A stretch of 64,000 nt of DNA from Drosophila persimilis. Lineage: Eukaryota > Arthropoda > Insecta > Diptera > Drosophilidae. Below the pieces are notes generated by a model. It did not search any database, was not told the origin of the DNA, and worked only from the letters and a program-made list of their open reading frames with translations. Location: positions 186,001-250,000 of the forward strand of contig NW_020825294.1 in assembly GCF_003286085.1 (NCBI RefSeq), read 5' to 3'. Numbering within the stretch: position 1 is the first letter of the stretch; every line of letters begins with the position of its first letter. Shown here in pieces: positions 1-12,338 of the stretch. A program made the position numbers and the translations under genes.

Positions 1-3000
1 GTATGTTTTCGGGCGCTTAAAAAGTAAATTATAGATCTTTTTTTCCTTTTCTTTATTTCCTTGGGGCCCAAACCAAATCTCAAGCGAGAAAATTCACTTG
101 CGGCATCACTGAATCGTGTATGAAATCTTTGCGAGTGGATTTGGGAGTGGATTTAGGCTGGGGATTAAATGGGGATAGTCGTACATAGAGGCAGGCTTGA
201 GGGTGTGTCAATTAGCCAAATCAGTGCTTGGGGGAATGTGAAAGCTGCTTTAATAGCAACAATAATGGATATTTTACTATAAATTTATTCCTAAACTGAA
301 ATTATACAACAATTCGTGGATCTATGGGTATATTATCCTAAGGAGATGTTTTTAGGGAATTTTCACAGCCCTAAAATGCTGCTTAAACGATGTGTTACCC
401 TTCCCTAACCTATCCCAACCTTTTACGTCATTCCGGCGCTCAAAGAAGTTAATTTTCCCATACGAAAATCGACCTCCAAGCCGAATATTTCCCTGTTATA
501 CAATCGCCAAGCCCAACCTCAAAAAAAAAAAACCGAATGTCGTAATAAAACTCTTAAGCCCCCAAAGCCCCAAAACTCACTTTCCCGCTGCTGTCAGAAA
601 GCGGAGATTTTCACTGAATTATTTTCACTTTTCTTCAAAGACTGAAAACGAAAGTGAAGCAAAGTCGAATCGAATGGAAGCCCCACCACTGCACACTGGA
701 GTAGAGCCAGAGATCGCACAGAGAGCGCGAAGAGATATTAGATACGAGAGTAGGCCTACCAAAAAAAAGCGACACACACAGTCTCTGTACCCCGGTCTCT
801 GGGTAGCAGCCGATGAGTAGTCAAAGTCAGAGTCAGAGTCAGTGCCAGAGTCAGAGTCAGAGTCAGTGCCAGAGTCGTTTGTAGACGGAATCGAGTCGAA
901 TGCTGATGAGTTTGGCCTACTTTCACTTTCATTTTCTAGTTTTTGGCTCACAAAAGCGTAATCATTTTTTTTTTTTTTCGAGCCGGTTTTTCCAGAGAGC
1001 CAAGAGAGCGGATAGCAGAGAGCGAGAGACACGGAGAGACCCACTGACAATGAAATAAAGTTGTTTCATATTTCATGGGCTGCTGCTGGAGGGAAAAACT
1101 ATTTCCAGCGGCAGGCACAAAAAATTTTTGGAAATTACTCATCGGCGGAGTCTCTTCTGATGGATTTCCCATGCAAAACACTGCACTGCACGGCACTACA
1201 CTCTGCTACATGGCACTACACTGGTATATTGCTCTTCACTTTCACTTTTTGTTTTTTTGTTGTTTTTGTTTTTGTTTTTCTGTTTGTGGCGTCTTCCAAT
1301 GACAATTAGTGGCGGCAGCAAACAACACACCGCACTGTACGATCCACAAAGTTTCTCATTTTAATTGCAACGAACGATACGAAAACAACAAAAACAACAA
1401 CAACTACTACATTTTTAATTGTTATTGCTTTTTCTGTGTTTAGTGCTCGAAACTAAATAGCAACTGTACTTACTTTATATTTGTATTTTTTTGGGGTAAA
1501 AGTTTTAATTATTTTTTTGTGGATTGGATTTGCATGAGTGCCGCCCCCCTGGCCCTGCCCCTGCCCCTACCCCTGCGCCTGTGTTTAATTGGGGGAAAAC
1601 ATTGTGGAAAAGTGTTGGGCTGGAAAAACTAGTAACGTTTTAGGAAAAATCATTGCCTTTGAAATGAGTGCATATCGTACACTGGGAAAAATGTACAAGT
1701 GACCTCCTAAAAGGTCCTAAAATAAAGAAGTTAAAAAAAAAAATTAATATAATCAAATAAAAAAAAAATTTTTTTTAAATATATATGCCCATTAAAATTT
1801 AAAGATTAGTAAAAATAAGTAATTAAGTACATTTTTTTTGAATTAGAATTACTAAAAATTATTTTGAAAATTATTTGTACTATAAATCAATGCATTTTTT
1901 TTATAAGATAGGAAAATTGTGTGACTAGTGCTTTCAATATAAATAATTAAATCATATACCAACTGGGTAAATACCAAATAAAAATCCAGAAAAAGCAGAA
2001 TATTTTATAGAAAAAATTTTTATAGAATTTCAATTTAATTTAAAATGGGTTTTTGCCAGTGTATAAATACAAAGAGTTATATTTTTGGGTTGCCATGCAA
2101 CAATGTGCCACATATTCCCGATAAATGTGCAAAACGATGGAAAGTTCCACGAAATCTTAAATTTTCCTTTCTTCTGATAAATATTTGAAACTCTTTTGCA
2201 ATGTCTGGGGTCTCTGGGGAGTGGAAAAACCCACAATTTATCACAGAGCCGAACTTCCAAAGACCCATCTGCAGCTGCTTCCATGTCTGAGGGGGGCAGG
2301 AGGGGGGGAGGGTCTAGGTGCTGGCTAGACATTTAATCTGTGAATGTTATAGCCACCCGAAAACAGCAACAACAACAACAAAACTCGAACAACACTCATG
2401 TGCCAGTCATTAGAAGCTCATTGAATATTGCGACATCACGCCTGTCGGATCGTTCGTTCGTTCATTAATTGCATGTGCCCTGTATATGTATCTGAGAGAT
2501 ACAGATGGAAATATATCTGCAACTACACCTTCAGAGCATCTCTCTCTCTCCCTCTCCCTCTCTCTCGTTCTTTTTCTTTGCACACATTTTGCGCATATTT
2601 CGGCATTTGATTTATGGCCTCCCCTCCAGAATGTGCCTTCAATGTGCCTCTTCTTTTGGGCTTGGGTTGCCTTTCCGTTTCTCTCTGCTCTGCTCTGCTC
2701 TGCTCTTCTGTTCTCATAATTTCTCTCTTGTCTTTGCCGTCTTTCCGTTTCTTTGGTATTTGTTTTATTTGTCGTTTGGTATTTTGATTGAAATTGATTT
2801 TATTACTCTTTTTATTTGCTCAACTCAAATTATGTGGCGATTTTTATGATTCCATCTTCGCCCTCTGCGATTTTTATTGCCTGAAACTTGATTTTGGCTC
2901 CCCTCCCCCCCGGCAAAGGCAAGTGCCATTTGGGTATTTCCCAGGCCGATAAAAGGGCTCTTGGCAGCCATGGGTTAAGAGTTGGCCCGAAACACGTTCA

Positions 3001-3035
3001 TGATTATTCCAAGTAGGTTCCAAAGTCCAGCCATA
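1..3035. other. Non-coding DNA, no convincing gene
   Basis: I see no open frame with coding character on either strand. The stretch is AT-rich with poly-A and poly-T runs (for example 1730-1990), CT-rich blocks near 2540-2720 and short purine/pyrimidine repeats. Open frames here are broken by low-complexity sequence and lack matching splice signals. It may be intron or intergenic DNA. Confidence 0.6.
823..876. repeat. (AGTCAG)n-type simple repeat with GTGCC interruptions
   Basis: Hexamers of the form AGTCAG recur, interrupted twice by AGTGCC, giving a higher-order pattern. On the minus strand this reads as a Ser/Asp dipeptide repeat in one frame, but that frame has no other sign of being coding. 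Confidence 0.8.
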
Positions 3036-3600
3036 GAAAGTGGTTTGAATGAAATGTTGCGCTTTTTGACTGAGTTACGATGGTTTGGAGTCTGTTAGGG
3101 ACTGTATTTACTACTAAACCTGTGCCTACATTCTCCCCTTTTGAAATTCTACCACAAGGAAGACCCCCTATATCATTATTTCTGTGCAAATTAAGGCGCT
3201 AGAAATTGTTTTGATTGAAATCGTATGATAAATGACTGAGTTACGATGGGTTGGAGACTGTTAGGGATAGTATTTACGACTAAACTTGTGCCTATATTCT
3301 ACCCTTTTGAAATTCTACCACAAATAGCTTTCATCCATCGAATATATCTCATTAGCCATAAGGAAGACCCCCTATATCATTATTTCTGTGCAAATTAAGG
3401 CGCTAGAAACTGTTTTGATTGAGATCGTATAATAAATGACTGAGTTACGATGGGTTGGAGACTGTTGGGGATAGTTTTTTAGTGTATTTGTGGTATATTT
3501 TAAGGGTTTTCCATAGGGAACCACCTTTATCCCTTAGAATTCCATTCAATTACTTAAATTCCGTGTATTCCTACAGAGTTTTGATGGTTTAAAGTCCGAT
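3036..3600. repeat. Degenerate tandem repeat, three copies of about 165-204 bp
   Basis: Copies start near 3036, 3201 and 3405. Each holds TGACTGAGTTACGATGG (at 3067, 3233 and 3437) followed by a TTGGAGnCTGTTagGGAnaG block. Copies 1 and 2 also share the GAAATTCTACCACAA and GACCCCCTATATCATTATT blocks. Copy 1 lacks about 37 bp present in copy 2. A more diverged partial copy continues to about 3700, with GTTTAAAGTCCGATAGGGATAG and a CATCCAATTTATCTAATTAGCC block. I cannot assign it to a known family. Confidence 0.85.
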
Positions 3601-3736
3601 AGGGATAGAATTGAAGGTAATTTACGTTCCCCCTCCCCCATTTGATATTGTTCCTCCATCCAATTTATCTAATTAGCCATGAGACCTCCCACCCTACAGC
3701 ATCGTTCCCCCTGCATAGCCGTGGGCCCCTACTTAC

Positions 3737-3887
3737 CCTGCATTTTCGGCTGCAGCAATTGACATCTGTTGTTGGGGCTCATCTGTTAGCTGCAGCGTTA
3801 GATGATGCTCCCGATGATGTGCTGTTTGTGGCCGCTGTTGCTGCTGCTTCTGCTGTACTTTTCGTCGTTTGATTTTCTGATGCCTAA
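3737..3887 (-). CDS. Candidate exon, possibly the first coding exon of a minus-strand gene
   Basis: On the minus strand a branch-like CTAAAT, a pyrimidine tract and CCTCCAG precede position 3887, and a consensus donor GTAAGT follows at 3736-3731. One frame is open through the whole 151 nt; the other two contain stops. The open frame is Gln/His-rich and then reads DEPQQQMSIAAAENA. The ATG in that stretch sits in a good fly context (CAACAGATG), so the upstream part could be 5' untranslated sequence and the protein could begin MSIAAAENA. No partner exon was found, and the next one may lie beyond the left edge. Gene identity is unknown. A chance splice-like pair remains possible. Confidence 0.35.
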
Positions 3888-4383
3888 CTGGAGGATTGAG
3901 GATTTAGGATTGGGGGGTGGCAGGTGGCGGGGGGTTGGATAGATGCACGGCGGATGAAAAAAACGCGTTGGAAAAAACGTAAATGAAACACTGGAAAAAT
4001 GAAAGAAAAGAGAAAGGAAAATTGTATTAACATTTGCTACACGCTACGGCTTTTGTTCGTACTGTTTTATAGTATTATTTCTTAACAAAACGCCCGGCTT
4101 GACATAAGTTGCCACACTCGAGGGGAGAACAGGGGCACTGCATGGGGGAAGAAAAGCTGGCAAAAGCAAATGCCAGATGGCCACTTGAAGACTCAAGTTA
4201 CAAGAAACACTTAGGGCCAAGACTTGGGGGCCCCGAGCGCAGAGCGCAGAGCACAGAGATCCCTTTCCCTCAGATGCAGCAGCAGCCCCATGGAAAACCG
4301 AAAAAAGAAAAACCCTATACCTATGCCTATTCCTAGCCCCAAAAGACGGAAAAACGAAATGAGTAAAAGACGCCGAAGAACAG

Positions 4384-4408
4384 TGTGAGTGTGTGTGTGT
4401 GTGTGTGT
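4384..4408. repeat. (GT)n dinucleotide repeat
   Basis: Nearly pure GT dinucleotides, with one GTGAGT interruption near the start. Confidence 0.9.
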
Positions 4409-5169
4409 AGGGGCATGCTGAAGGGGTGGAAGAGAGGAGGCCTCTTTTGTGTTGCCAAAGGCGCAGTGTAGTGTTCTTTTAGCCCCTCCCCACCCTCCCA
4501 TTACCCCTCATCATTCCCTGTTTTCGGCAGGCAAGGGTTAAGGTTTAAATGTATCTCGGAAAAGGATTCAAACGAAGGAGGGGAAGGAGGACTCCTACGA
4601 GCAGAAGCTGCTGCAGACAATAAGGAGACGTGTCGGTGAGGAGGAGAAGGAGCGAAGGGCATGCAAATAGGATGGAGGGACGTCTTATAAGTAAATGGTA
4701 TGCCAGAGAGACAACCATCTATCATTATAGGGAAACAGATGATAGATCATCATTTATTGGGGATGGGAACCGATTATCATAATGATATATGGCAGGTTCT
4801 AAGCTGTTTTTCTATTCAAAAAGCTTAATGATATGCGAAAATAACAGTTATGTATGGACAAAGTCGTATGAAGACTCTTGTATCATCCTTCAACTATTCA
4901 TAACCCCTTGAAATGTGATCCGATATCAGAGATCTATATCTCTCTCCCCATAAACCCTTCCTAATCTACAAGATACAATAATACCCGTATAGCCTCTAGT
5001 CTCTGCGCAAATTAAAGTATCTTTTCTGCTGGGGTTTTTGCTTCTCATTTTCTTGGGCTGGGCCAACGTGTCGTATGCGCAACGAGGAGCCGACGATGAC
5101 AGCAGCAGCCACCACCCAAAAGAGTTTTTCCACACACACACACGCACGCATGGCAGCATTGCCACACAC

Positions 5170-5185
5170 AGATACATTTGTATCT
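5170..5185. repeat. AGATAC/GTATCT inverted pair
   Basis: AGATAC, four bases, then GTATCT. A further GTATCT follows at 5187. This is one of at least seven such inverted pairs in the window (see findings). Confidence 0.85.
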
Positions 5186-5744
5186 TGTATCTGTAGCTGT
5201 GTGTGTGTGTATGTGTGTGTGTGACATGGGGAGAATGCTTTATTGTATTTGCTTTTTAAACATCAACAACATTTTCTTCTTCTGTTGCACACACACAGAT
5301 ACAAGATACAAGATACAAACAGAGAGGCAGAGTGAGAGAGAGGGAGAGAGATACAACTGCCACTGCGACTGCATTGCGTTTTTCTTCATTGTTTTTGCCT
5401 GCCCCTACCCCCCAAGCCCTTGGGGCATACCATACCCCCCCCTGGCCACTGCACTCTCCTCTCTGCCCCGCCCCTCCAGAAACTTGTTTTATATAATTTC
5501 CTGTACGCGTGGCACAAAAGCAGCAGCGGCAGAAGCATAATCGCATTCCCTCTCTTTCACTCACTGTTCTCTCCCTCCCTCTCGCTCTCTCTCTCTCTCT
5601 TTCGCTCTCTGTCTATTCTTTTGTCATGTATTTTTGCTGATAATAATAATGCATTTCATTGTTGTTGTTGTCATTGTTTATAATTGTTGCTTTGTACGCG
5701 ACTTTGTGCGGCTTAAAAGATGCACAGATACATTGCGGACACAT

Positions 5745-5759
5745 GTATCTGCCAGATAC
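5745..5759. repeat. GTATCTG/CAGATAC inverted pair
   Basis: A seven-base inverted repeat around a single central C. Another AGATAC lies at 5726-5731. Confidence 0.85.
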
Positions 5760-8700
5760 GCCAAGTATTTCAACGAAACACCAGAATTTTCATAGAACGC
5801 CGCCTTTTGGTTGATTAAAACTAAGAAGAAAAAGATATATCTAAGAGGATATTGATAAATGTATCTCCCCCTCGAAACGATAGCGAAATTGTATCTTTTA
5901 AAGGATAAATACACCAAGGGAATATTTATTGGTATTTTAATCAAAGAATAATTAAATTCACATTCAAAAACAGGGGATTTCCATCGATTCTCTCTCTGAA
6001 ACCAAGCCCCTCATAAATCATTATTTTCTAGATCTATTTCGAGACCTGAAGACCCCAAAAATGGTAGAACTGCCGCCCAACACGCCACTTCATTAAAGGA
6101 GATTCACTAAATTTTCACAAAAGCCTGTTAATTGAGCGAAAGAGAGACGATGGGGGGGGGCGGGGGGACACAGCTCTATGAACTATCTGTATCTTTGGCT
6201 TTTCCTGTTTGCACGAAACAGTTTCAACAAGTCGCAGGCGAGACTCAGACGCAGAACTCGACTCTCAGGGAGAACAAATTTCATTTCTGTTTATTTTTAT
6301 TATTATTGTCGTCGTCTGACGGTCGTCGCGGCTTGAAAATATACATATTTGTTTGTGGATCCGATTTTATTTTTATCAGCGCCACAGACAAGGAAGGAAT
6401 GCTCTCTAAAGAGAGATAAACAGAGAGAGGGAGAGAGACTATGAGAAGAAATGTAAACAAGAACAGAAAATGCAGTTTTTGATAATGATTGGTGTTCCTT
6501 CTCTTTTTCCTGCCTTTTCTTTGTGTTCTCCTTGTGGCTACCTCTTCTTCTTATCTTCCGTTTCTTCTTCTTCTGGGGGTCTCAGTATTTTATTTATTTT
6601 ATTTTATTTATTGACTGTAAATTTACAAGGAGAAAACACTCTCTGGTGCATTCCTACCTCTTTCGTTATCTCAGAAAGGTGTTATACCATCTTCAACTAT
6701 TCATAACTCGGTGAAAACTCAATGGTTCCTAATGATCGTTAATTCTCAGCTTGTGTGTTCCATTATCTACCATTTAACATCGAGATGTCATGGTCTAACT
6801 CTTAACCCCTAGCTGCCACATTAATTTTAACAACTTTTACTAACAAAAATTACCTCTTTTTGTCGTCTTTTTTGTTCTGCTTGTGGCGTAACAGTTTGCG
6901 GCAGACGAAACTTACGAAAATTAGCCGCTTTACAAAGAAACTCCGCTTAGAACCGTGTTCAACACAACAATCCCCTCCTCTCCTCAAACAATGGAACGAG
7001 ACACAAAACGCCAGAGAGTGGAGTGGAGGAGAGTGGGGGTTGGGCAGGGGGGTGGTTATGCAACACACGAAAGAAGCGAATCGGTTGCACAAAGCAAGCG
7101 AACGACGACGACGACGAAGCGGCATCTCCTACCTGGAGGGAACCGGTTTACCCCTCTCCCTCACCAAGAGATTCTGCACATTTTACCGTTAACATAATGG
7201 CTAAATCACCGTTTAGAAAACCCAAGAACGAGGGGCAGAGAGAGAGAGAGACAGAGGAACAGAGCAGAAGATTTCCAAAGAATTCTCTTCGGCTTTGGCT
7301 TCGTCTTCATTTTCGTTTCGTCTTCGTTTTTTTCCTACAGTTCTTTGGCAATTTTTCTCCTTTTTTTTCGCAAAGTATTATATTATTTTTTTCTGTTCGT
7401 ACTCGTAATTACAGTTTTTTTCCGCCAAGACGTGCTTAGAATTTAATTAAATTAAAATTACACAGTGAGTGCCAAAAGTTTGCAGCAGCGAGAGAGACAG
7501 AGAAAGAGAGAAGTGGAGAACGAGAGAGGTGAGATAATGCTCGAAACGTATAATTTTCCAGAGAGCGAGCGAGACAGAGAGAGAGAGAGGGATTATACGA
7601 TTACGATAAATGTGAGAGGACGGGTAAATTCTATGGGAAATTTTATTACAAATTTAGGGAAATTTTATTTAATTTGGAGAAAATTATTCCCAGGCTCCCT
7701 AGGAGCCCCAACAAATTTATTCTTCAAATATTATATTTTATCATTAAGCTAATTAAAAAACGGCTGAAGTCCCATTCAAAAATTTACCATAATTTTATAG
7801 CTTTTTGTTTTATAGTTTCAATTATCAAAAATCTACAAGAAATGATCGCTCATTAATAAACATAATTTATGACGATATTTGTTAATCATTTCCACACCCC
7901 CGTCACAATTCCAAGAACTCCCGAAAGTTCCTTCCTTCACCAAATACATTACGTGACAATTTTATCAACACTCCGTACAAATTTCTGCATAAAAATAATA
8001 TTCAAATAAATAACCGAAAAATACTCGAGAAATAAGGAGGATTGTTTATACGAGTAGCAACGGATACGAGTTGTACCGTAAATTGTGTGTAAATTATGTT
8101 ATGAACACAACATTTCAGAGGCACTTGATTGATGGTTCTCTTTGGGTTGAGATATGAGGGAGAAGACTCAAGAGAAAGGTGCAAGGAAAAGGCTGAACTC
8201 TGCAAGAAATCCCTCTAAAATATCAATTCAAAGATCAAGCAAGACAATTAAGAACCTCCTACAATTAATGGAGGAATTAATTCCTAAGATAAAGATCTCT
8301 CATCAAAATTAAGGCAGAAATGCCAGAAATCTCTTCAAAAACTATCCAAAGTATCAATTCCCATTCGAATGCTAATTGAAGATCTTGTTTCTACATCCGA
8401 TGGCAATCAGAACTCATTGAAATAATAGCCCCCCCCAATCGGTGTTCGCAGATAAGCACCTCTCCCAATCGAATGTCTGGTATATTCCTTCCAAAACCCC
8501 AAAGAGTACCGCCGTCTTTCTTATCGCTGACACGATTCGTGTTTTTTTTTGCCAGGTTATCGCATTACTGTACTTTTTCCATATCTAAGTAGATCCGATC
8601 CGAGACCTTGTTTGAAATTCCGCAAAAAGCATTTCTCTTGTCCATAATTTAGGTCGGTTTAAAATACATAAACTCATTATTTCGTGTCTGCGTTTCGTCG

Positions 8701-10133
8701 TGTGTCGTGTGTAAAGACAATAAAAAAAAAGTGTTTGCAAAAAAAGATTCGGCTTCGTGCGTTAAAAAATGGTTTTATTGTCGCGTACGCAAGAATACGT
8801 ACAAAAATGTGTGTGGCCCCAATATGGGAAACATAAAACAATGAGACATTAATAATGTTAAGCAAATAGAGAAATTTACACAGAATAAAGTTGACAAATA
8901 AATGGCTATCTTTGGGGCTGAAAAGAAGGTCTTTACGAAGGTATTTCGCGCCTGAGATTGCGATGAAAGTAGGGAGTGCAAATAGAGGAAAAGAATCCGG
9001 TTAAGGAGTGATCATTTTCCTGGGATATAAACTTTAAGCTCTAAAATCTCTGGGGGAACGAACAGGAAACGGTGGATACTTGAACGGCCATTAGAGGAAC
9101 CTAAAGACATGCCTCGTTTTCTTTACGGGGTTCCGAACATTGGATGCATGCATAATGACAGACCATGGCACAGTCTTAGCCAACTTCAAACGATTTTCGG
9201 CTGGGCGGAGGTTTATCAAACTCCAGGCACAACTTTGAGTACAGAAAGTGCTTCCGCATGGAGTGCGCTATCAGCAGTGCTGTGGGCCGTGAAAGAAGCA
9301 AAGCCAAGAGGGGCCCACATAGGGGCTAATGCCGCACAAAAGCCACCGCTGGAGGCCCGAGACTATCATTCGACATGTTTTGCATATCGTAGCGACAGCG
9401 ACAGCGACAGAGAGAGAGAGAGAGTCACTCGGGGGGGAAAGAGTCGTATTTTTCCTATAGAGATATCAACAGGTTCGCTCGGGTTTACGTGAGTGGAATA
9501 TCGCATAGAAACCCCAATGGGGGGAAGCTTCCCCGCAGCTGTTTAAACCCCACATAAATACATCCCACCGATCGGCATGGAGATAATCCTCCTCGAAAAC
9601 CTGCCCAAATGCTCGTTCAAGCTGAGCAAACACCCAAAATCCCCCCCTCAAAAACATTCGATATTTGGGTTAAGCTATCGGCTGTCTTTGGAATGTGTTT
9701 TGCAGCATAAATCATTGGAATTCATACAGTTTCTGTGCGACGTCTAACTGCGGATTGGCATGCAAGCCAAAGACCGAAAGATGGCCCAAAAGAAGCTCTA
9801 GCCAGAGCAAAGAAGGGGGCAAAGAATGTGGAGTTAAAGATCTTCTTAGAGCTCAAGTTTTAGGATATCTCAAACTACCATTTCCATGTAATATTCATTA
9901 AAATTCTGTCATTATTTTTCATAGAAATCTATCATTAAGGCGCAGTGCCATGCTCTTAAACCCACAACCAATTAACAGCAAAAAAAACCACATATTCAGT
10001 GGAAGCCTCATTCCCAATCCCGAAACCCGAATAACCCGTAAAAATTCCCTTAAAAACCAAATGCCCGGAAGCGTTTTAGCCACCATGAAGGCAAAGATGG
10101 CAAGTGCTTGGCCCAAAGGCCTAAAAGATACTG

Positions 10134-10164
10134 CCTGCTGCTGCTGCTGTTGTTGTTGTTGTTG
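10134..10164. repeat. (CTG)n/(TTG)n trinucleotide repeat
   Basis: About five CTG/CTGCTG units followed by about five TTG units. Opa-type (CAG/CAA on the other strand) repeats are common in fly non-coding DNA. Confidence 0.85.
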
Positions 10165-11849
10165 TCAATCAATTCATTAATCATTCGAAACCGAATCCCA
10201 AAAGAATCCACGAATCTGGACAAGAGTTTTGTTCTATCTATCGATGCGGCTGCTGCTGTTATTTTGTATCTTGTATCTCAGACTTTTGCTTCATTTGTGC
10301 CCCCGAAAACGTGTTTATGTCAAATTTTCGGGTAATTAATCAAATCAAAATGAGAGTGAAAGAGAGGTAGAGCGGAAAGAGATGTTCGCTAATTTTCCAT
10401 TATTCATTTTCCTTTTGGTTTTTTGGGGATTCCCATATTCTGCTTCCTGTTTTGTCAATTCTCTCCCCTTCTGAGAGAGGGGTTTTCCTTTCTTTTTGGT
10501 CGACTTTTCCTTGACAGCCTGGCCGATGAGAAAATGTGACCTTTTGACATGAAAATCTGTCCCAATTCATAATTTTCCCCTCTTAAATTTCCTTCTCTTT
10601 AGCTTTTCACTTCATCAACTTCTGTATTATCTCTCATATGTCACGCATTTCCCATCATTTTCCCCGCTCGGACCATTTCATTGGTCTCCTACGTTTTTAT
10701 GATGGATTTTTATGCATTATTTTTATGGGGAAGGGCACTCCATAAACTCCACTCTTGTAAAGGATCTAGGGATCAAGGGGAAGTGCCAGACTTGTAGTCG
10801 TAAAAACTTAATTAGTTTTGGAAAAACATTTAGGAGGTAATTTGGGGATAACATTTTACAGGAAATTCCACAGGAAGGGAGCAGCAGAACATGGTTTGGG
10901 GAGGAGAATACATCTCATAGGTGGAAAAATAAAACCACTAGTCGTGAAAGATGACAATTTTCCTTTAAAAAACGCTCGGCTTTCATAAAAACCCATTGCC
11001 AAATAAACTCTGACATCATTTTCCCACACAAAACGCCATATCTTCAATCCCTTCGCTTTCGTAAATAACTCATTTTACAATAATCAAGCACAGACCCCGC
11101 CATAGATCTCGTTAAAACCCTATAAAATAGGCATCTCCATCCACTAGATGTCAAATTTAGGCACCAGACACACGAAAAAAGAAAGGAAAACCCCAGCAAT
11201 CGTTGGCGAAATTTACATAAAATCCAAATAAATAACCAATAAAAAGCAGAGCCTACCACAAAACCAAAAAAAAAAGTGTGAGCTAAGTGGAGGGAATATT
11301 TATTTATATTTTATTTTTATTTTTTTTGTGTGCTGCAGATGACTCCATCATCAGAAAAAATATAGATACAGAAAGAGACAGAAACTATGAAGCAGAAATA
11401 TACGAAATATAAAATCTATTGTTGGTACACTTTTCAATATTTTCGGAGCAATTTTCCCAATCAAAAATATATCACATATCGATGGGGTATACATCGTATA
11501 GATATTCCATATATATGTTTGTATTTCTCTGTATTCTGTATTCCATTTGGCCATTGTTTACACTTGGAATGCAAATTAGTTTTGTGCCACACAGAAATGG
11601 CGTAGATTCCATTCGATTCCGATCCGCAAATACAGAGAGTACAGAAAACACAGCCAAAAGATACATGTGCGCGCATGCAGATACATTTGCAATACGATGC
11701 ATAAGTGTGGATTTATTTTATGGAGCACTCGACTTAAAATCAAATCAAAATCAAAATCACAATCGTCGCAGCGCTGGAATTTTCTTCGCCAAGCGCCGAG
11801 CGAACGATGACGCAGAAATACTCGTAAATTTATGAGTGAATATTTCCAC

Positions 11850-11875
11850 TACGAATACGAATACGAATACGAATA
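11850..11875. repeat. (TACGAA)n hexanucleotide repeat
   Basis: Four perfect TACGAA units and a partial fifth. The complementary form (TATTCG)n recurs near 38779-38797. Confidence 0.9.
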
Positions 11876-12311
11876 TATGCTCTATATTCTATAGACACAT
11901 CCCATCCACGATGAGTGCTGTGTGCTGCGTGGGGCATAGTTGTATGCAAATTTCACAGGGAAGAAGGTTCGCTGAAGGGTATATCGATTTGAAGAAAGGA
12001 AAGTCCACCCCAGATCTACCTTGTAAAAAACTTCCTTTAAATGTCGGTAAAACATTTGCTTCTTCTATTGCCTACAGGGTATCTGTGAATCGATTAATCA
12101 TCAATTCCAATCACCATTTATTGCGCGTTATAAATGTTTAATTGAATCACATTTGGGTTTGTGGAATTTCAAACCAAAATTTAATTGAAATCGAGGGCTA
12201 GAAAATCGAAAGAAATAAACGACAAAAGAGAGGGAGGAAGGGGCGCTGGAGGAGGCGATGGAAGAGGGGAACAAAGTGAGGGAGACTGTAAAGAGGAGTG
12301 GCTGTGGCTGT

Positions 12312-12338
12312 GGGGGTGGGGGTGGGGGTGGGGGGTGG
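12312..12338 (+). repeat. (GGGGGT)n tract, G-quadruplex motif
   Basis: Four runs of five or six G separated by single T residues meet the G3+N1-7 rule for a potential intramolecular quadruplex on the plus strand. Confidence 0.85.

Noticed and set aside
1-6. The window begins with GTATGT, a 5' splice donor sequence
   Set aside because: Without the preceding bases it cannot be told from a chance hexamer at the window edge.
392-1050. Overlapping open frames on both strands, one with Ser/Asp repeats
   Set aside because: The Ser/Asp run is a translation of the AGTCAG simple repeat. There are no splice signals or conserved-looking segments.
3036-3600. Regularly spaced repeat considered as a CRISPR-like array
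   Set aside because: Repeat and spacer are not distinct, the units are about 165-204 bp and diverged, and the genome is eukaryotic.
9109-9492. 127-residue plus-strand frame
   Set aside because: No recognisable domain. Its end is a GACAGC/GAGA simple repeat, and no acceptor or partner exon was seen.
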